From: Acanthochromis polyacanthus
Taxonomy: Eukaryota > Chordata > Actinopteri > Pomacentridae
NCBI RefSeq assembly: GCF_021347895.1
Contig: NC_067120.1
Coordinates: 20,011,361 to 20,075,360 of the forward strand
Direction of reading: 5' to 3'
DNA: 64,000 nt
In this document: positions 62,601 to 64,000 of the stretch, piece by piece
Layout of the letters: each line of letters starts with the position of its first letter
How positions within the stretch are numbered: the stretch's first letter is position 1
The notes under the pieces: generated by a model
Database searches by the model: none
What the model was told of the DNA's origin: nothing
Seen by the model: only the letters and a program-made list of their open reading frames with translations
Made by a program: the position numbers and the translations under genes

Positions 62601-63973
62601 CTTGGAACAGACGGTCAAAACCCAAAAGAAGGAACATGGTCGCCTCATGAGAGAGCAGCAGCACACAGAGAAGGAGATCCGGTGTGTTTGACTTATTGTC
62701 CTGTGCCAGAGTTTAAATTTTAGAGGATGTGTTAAAGTACTCCTTTGGCACGAATTAGGGTTTTTACCTCATAAACATGTATGGACATGTATTTCATTAT
62801 ATATGCTAGAAGACACATCATAAGCGAAATCAGCATTCAACGTCATAGCTGAGCAATTGCACTTAGAGACTGTAACATGCGTAACATGTGTTATCATCTG
62901 AAAAGCATTGATACAGACTTCCAGGGATTTCTAAGTTACAAACCTAGTAAACCAATCCTATCAGTTTGAAGGATGGACCTCAGAATCAGTTTCCTGTTTT
63001 GTTTCCTGTAAGCAAATGATATTTGATGGAGCAGCAAAACAATTTACCATTTTGCTCCAGGTTAACAGACAAAAGTCTTGTGATAGCATCTTTTTAGGCC
63101 CAATCAAATTATTATGTTTGTACATTGTTGATTTGTGAACGCAAGTCTGTTATTTAACAGAAGTAACTGGCCTTCTTTCACCCTGTCACACAGAACACAG
63201 GAGCATGTCCTAGCCCAGTCTCGGTCCCAGTATGTCAAAGCCAAAGTGAACACCTCTCATCATATGAAGAAGGCTGAGGAGGCCCGTAATGGCCTAAAGA
63301 AGAGTCAGAAGCTGTTGACTATCAAAGAGCAGGAGATGGCAGAAGGTCAGCAGGAAATTGTTGAACTTGAAAGAACCTGGAGGAATTATGAGAAGCAGGT
63401 CAGAGAACAGGCAGCTACCCAGAGGAGAGACATTGAGCTGGATGAGGATCAGGTGATGTGACATACACTATTCACAGAGATGAAAAATTCAATTCTACCT
63501 TTAGTTTTTTTCACTTTTGTCTTTGTATTTAATATCAACATGTTATGCTTATGTAGTCAAAACATCCTTATTGTGTTCTTGCCTGTGTATCGGTTGCAGT
63601 TGGAGCGATATAAGGAGCTGAAGGAGCTGGCCCGAAAACAGGTGGCTGTCCTCAGACAGCAGGAAGAAAAACTTCACTGGGAGGTGAGAGCGGACTGCGA
63701 AAAGATGGCTTTCGACCAGCGCAGACAGAAGGAAGTAGAGGTACTGTTAGTTACTCATTTCTGCTTAAACTTAGTTACCACAGATTAAACAGCTGTTGAA
63801 AAACAGAAGTCTATTTATCTACATTTCACATTATAGAATTTGTTATTTATATGGTCTTAATTCTACCACACTTGGAACATTTTTTTTCAGGTTTCCATCA
63901 GGAACAATCAAACCCAGCTGGAAGATTTGACACACAGAGCAGAGAAGCTCGAGGAGTACACCAAGACCTGCAT
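59565..63973 (+). CDS. smc1b: smc1b, structural maintenance of chromosomes 1B (partial, first 8 exons)
   Basis: Meiosis-specific SMC1-beta subunit of cohesin, which pairs with SMC3 to hold sister chromatids and organise chromosome axes. Exons: 59565-59673, 60035-60220, 60755-60867, 61350-61553, 62443-62681, 63194-63452, 63600-63740, 63891-63973. All junctions are GT-AG with consistent phase; 1334 nt, about 445 residues of roughly 1240. The N-terminal ATPase head begins [20 protein letters not shown] with Walker A at residues 32-39 (GTNGSGKS); conserved head segments [20 protein letters not shown] and [13 protein letters not shown] follow. From about residue 155 it becomes charged heptad coiled coil. 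ENFKSWRG and VMDALSF are closer to SMC1B than to SMC1A (ENFKSYKG, LMDAISF). The hinge and C-terminal head lie to the right. Confidence 0.92.
60035..60220 (+). CDS. smc1b: smc1b exon 2
   Basis: Residues 37-99, completes the P-loop with [20 protein letters not shown], then [20 protein letters not shown]. Acceptor ctgtag, donor CTG|gttagt. Confidence 0.93.
60221..60754. other. smc1b intron 2
   Basis: AT-rich with a long poly-T tract around 60403-60425; nothing else recognised. Confidence 0.6.
60755..60867 (+). CDS. smc1b: smc1b exon 3
   Basis: Residues 99-136, [20 protein letters not shown] to AQNCLVFQ. Acceptor ttttcag, donor CAG|gtaaaa. Confidence 0.93.
60868..61349. other. smc1b intron 3
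   Basis: AT-rich, nothing recognised. Confidence 0.6.
61350..61553 (+). CDS. smc1b: smc1b exon 4
   Basis: Residues 137-204, [20 protein letters not shown] to LQEKLE. Covers the head-to-coiled-coil transition. Confidence 0.93.
61554..62442. other. smc1b intron 4
   Basis: AT-rich, nothing recognised; no repeat family stood out. Confidence 0.6.
62443..62681 (+). CDS. smc1b: smc1b exon 5
   Basis: Residues 205-284, [20 protein letters not shown] and on; contains the LYHNEK motif shared by SMC1 proteins. Donor CCG|gtgtgt. Confidence 0.92.
62682..63193. other. smc1b intron 5
   Basis: AT-rich, nothing recognised. Confidence 0.6.
63194..63452 (+). CDS. smc1b: smc1b exon 6
   Basis: Residues 284-370, [20 protein letters not shown] to IELDEDQ. 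Coiled coil; acceptor cacacag, donor CAG|gtgatg. Confidence 0.92.
63600..63740 (+). CDS. smc1b: smc1b exon 7
   Basis: Residues 371-417, [20 protein letters not shown] to RRQKEVE. 47 codons, phase 0, coiled coil. Confidence 0.92.
63891..63973 (+). CDS. smc1b: smc1b exon 8 (last exon in window)
   Basis: Residues 418-445, [20 protein letters not shown] to KTC. Acceptor tttttcag, donor CAT|gtaagt; next exon lies outside. Confidence 0.9.
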
Positions 63974-64000
63974 GTAAGTCAAGTGTATATCTTAGACCAA

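Overview
The window is vertebrate nuclear DNA, most likely from a teleost (percomorph-type) fish. It has short GT-AG exons in long AT-rich introns, two recognisable vertebrate genes, and a fish-typical mix of Tc1 transposons, hAT and MITE pieces and L1-like and L2-like LINEs. Species and family assignments are by recognition from memory; no search was run.

Two partial genes lie head to head. On the minus strand, 17 coding exons of ap3b2 (neuronal beta-3B subunit of the AP-3 adaptor complex) run from the start codon at 56378 down to 4473. They give about 661 residues: the whole adaptin trunk and the start of the hinge. The hinge and ear exons lie beyond position 1. On the plus strand, smc1b (meiotic cohesin SMC1-beta) starts at 59565, and eight exons give about 445 residues: the N-terminal ATPase head with Walker A, then the first part of the coiled coil. 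It runs off the right edge. About 3.2 kb separates the two start codons. It holds the ap3b2 promoter side (with a perfect GTCACGTGAC E-box), a 5'-truncated L2-type LINE and a truncated hAT transposase.

Most remaining sequence is ap3b2 introns. The intron at 9929-18116 holds a nearly full-length L1/Tx1-type LINE (12202-17919) in the same sense as ap3b2, with an approximately 19-bp target duplication, an intact ORF1 and an ORF2 with three frameshifts. The intron at 19756-23854 holds a Tc1 element (19892-21526) with long terminal repeats, TA duplications and an uninterrupted DD34E transposase. The 27.6-kb intron 1 (28695-56265) holds a decayed Tc1 into which a 566-bp element inserted (9-bp target duplication, about 19-bp inverted ends, antisense RecQ-helicase-like fragment). 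It also holds several MITEs, a foldback element, a possible solo LTR, a BED-finger hAT remnant, a tRNA-derived SINE-like head and a multi-exon HIPK-like kinase pseudogene.

The most interesting unexplained coding signal is a 284-bp exon-like ORF at 40249-40532, same strand as ap3b2, within intron 1. It has an in-frame upstream stop, an ATG and a GT donor whose phase fits ap3b2 exon 2. It could be an alternative first exon of ap3b2 or the first exon of a small nested gene.
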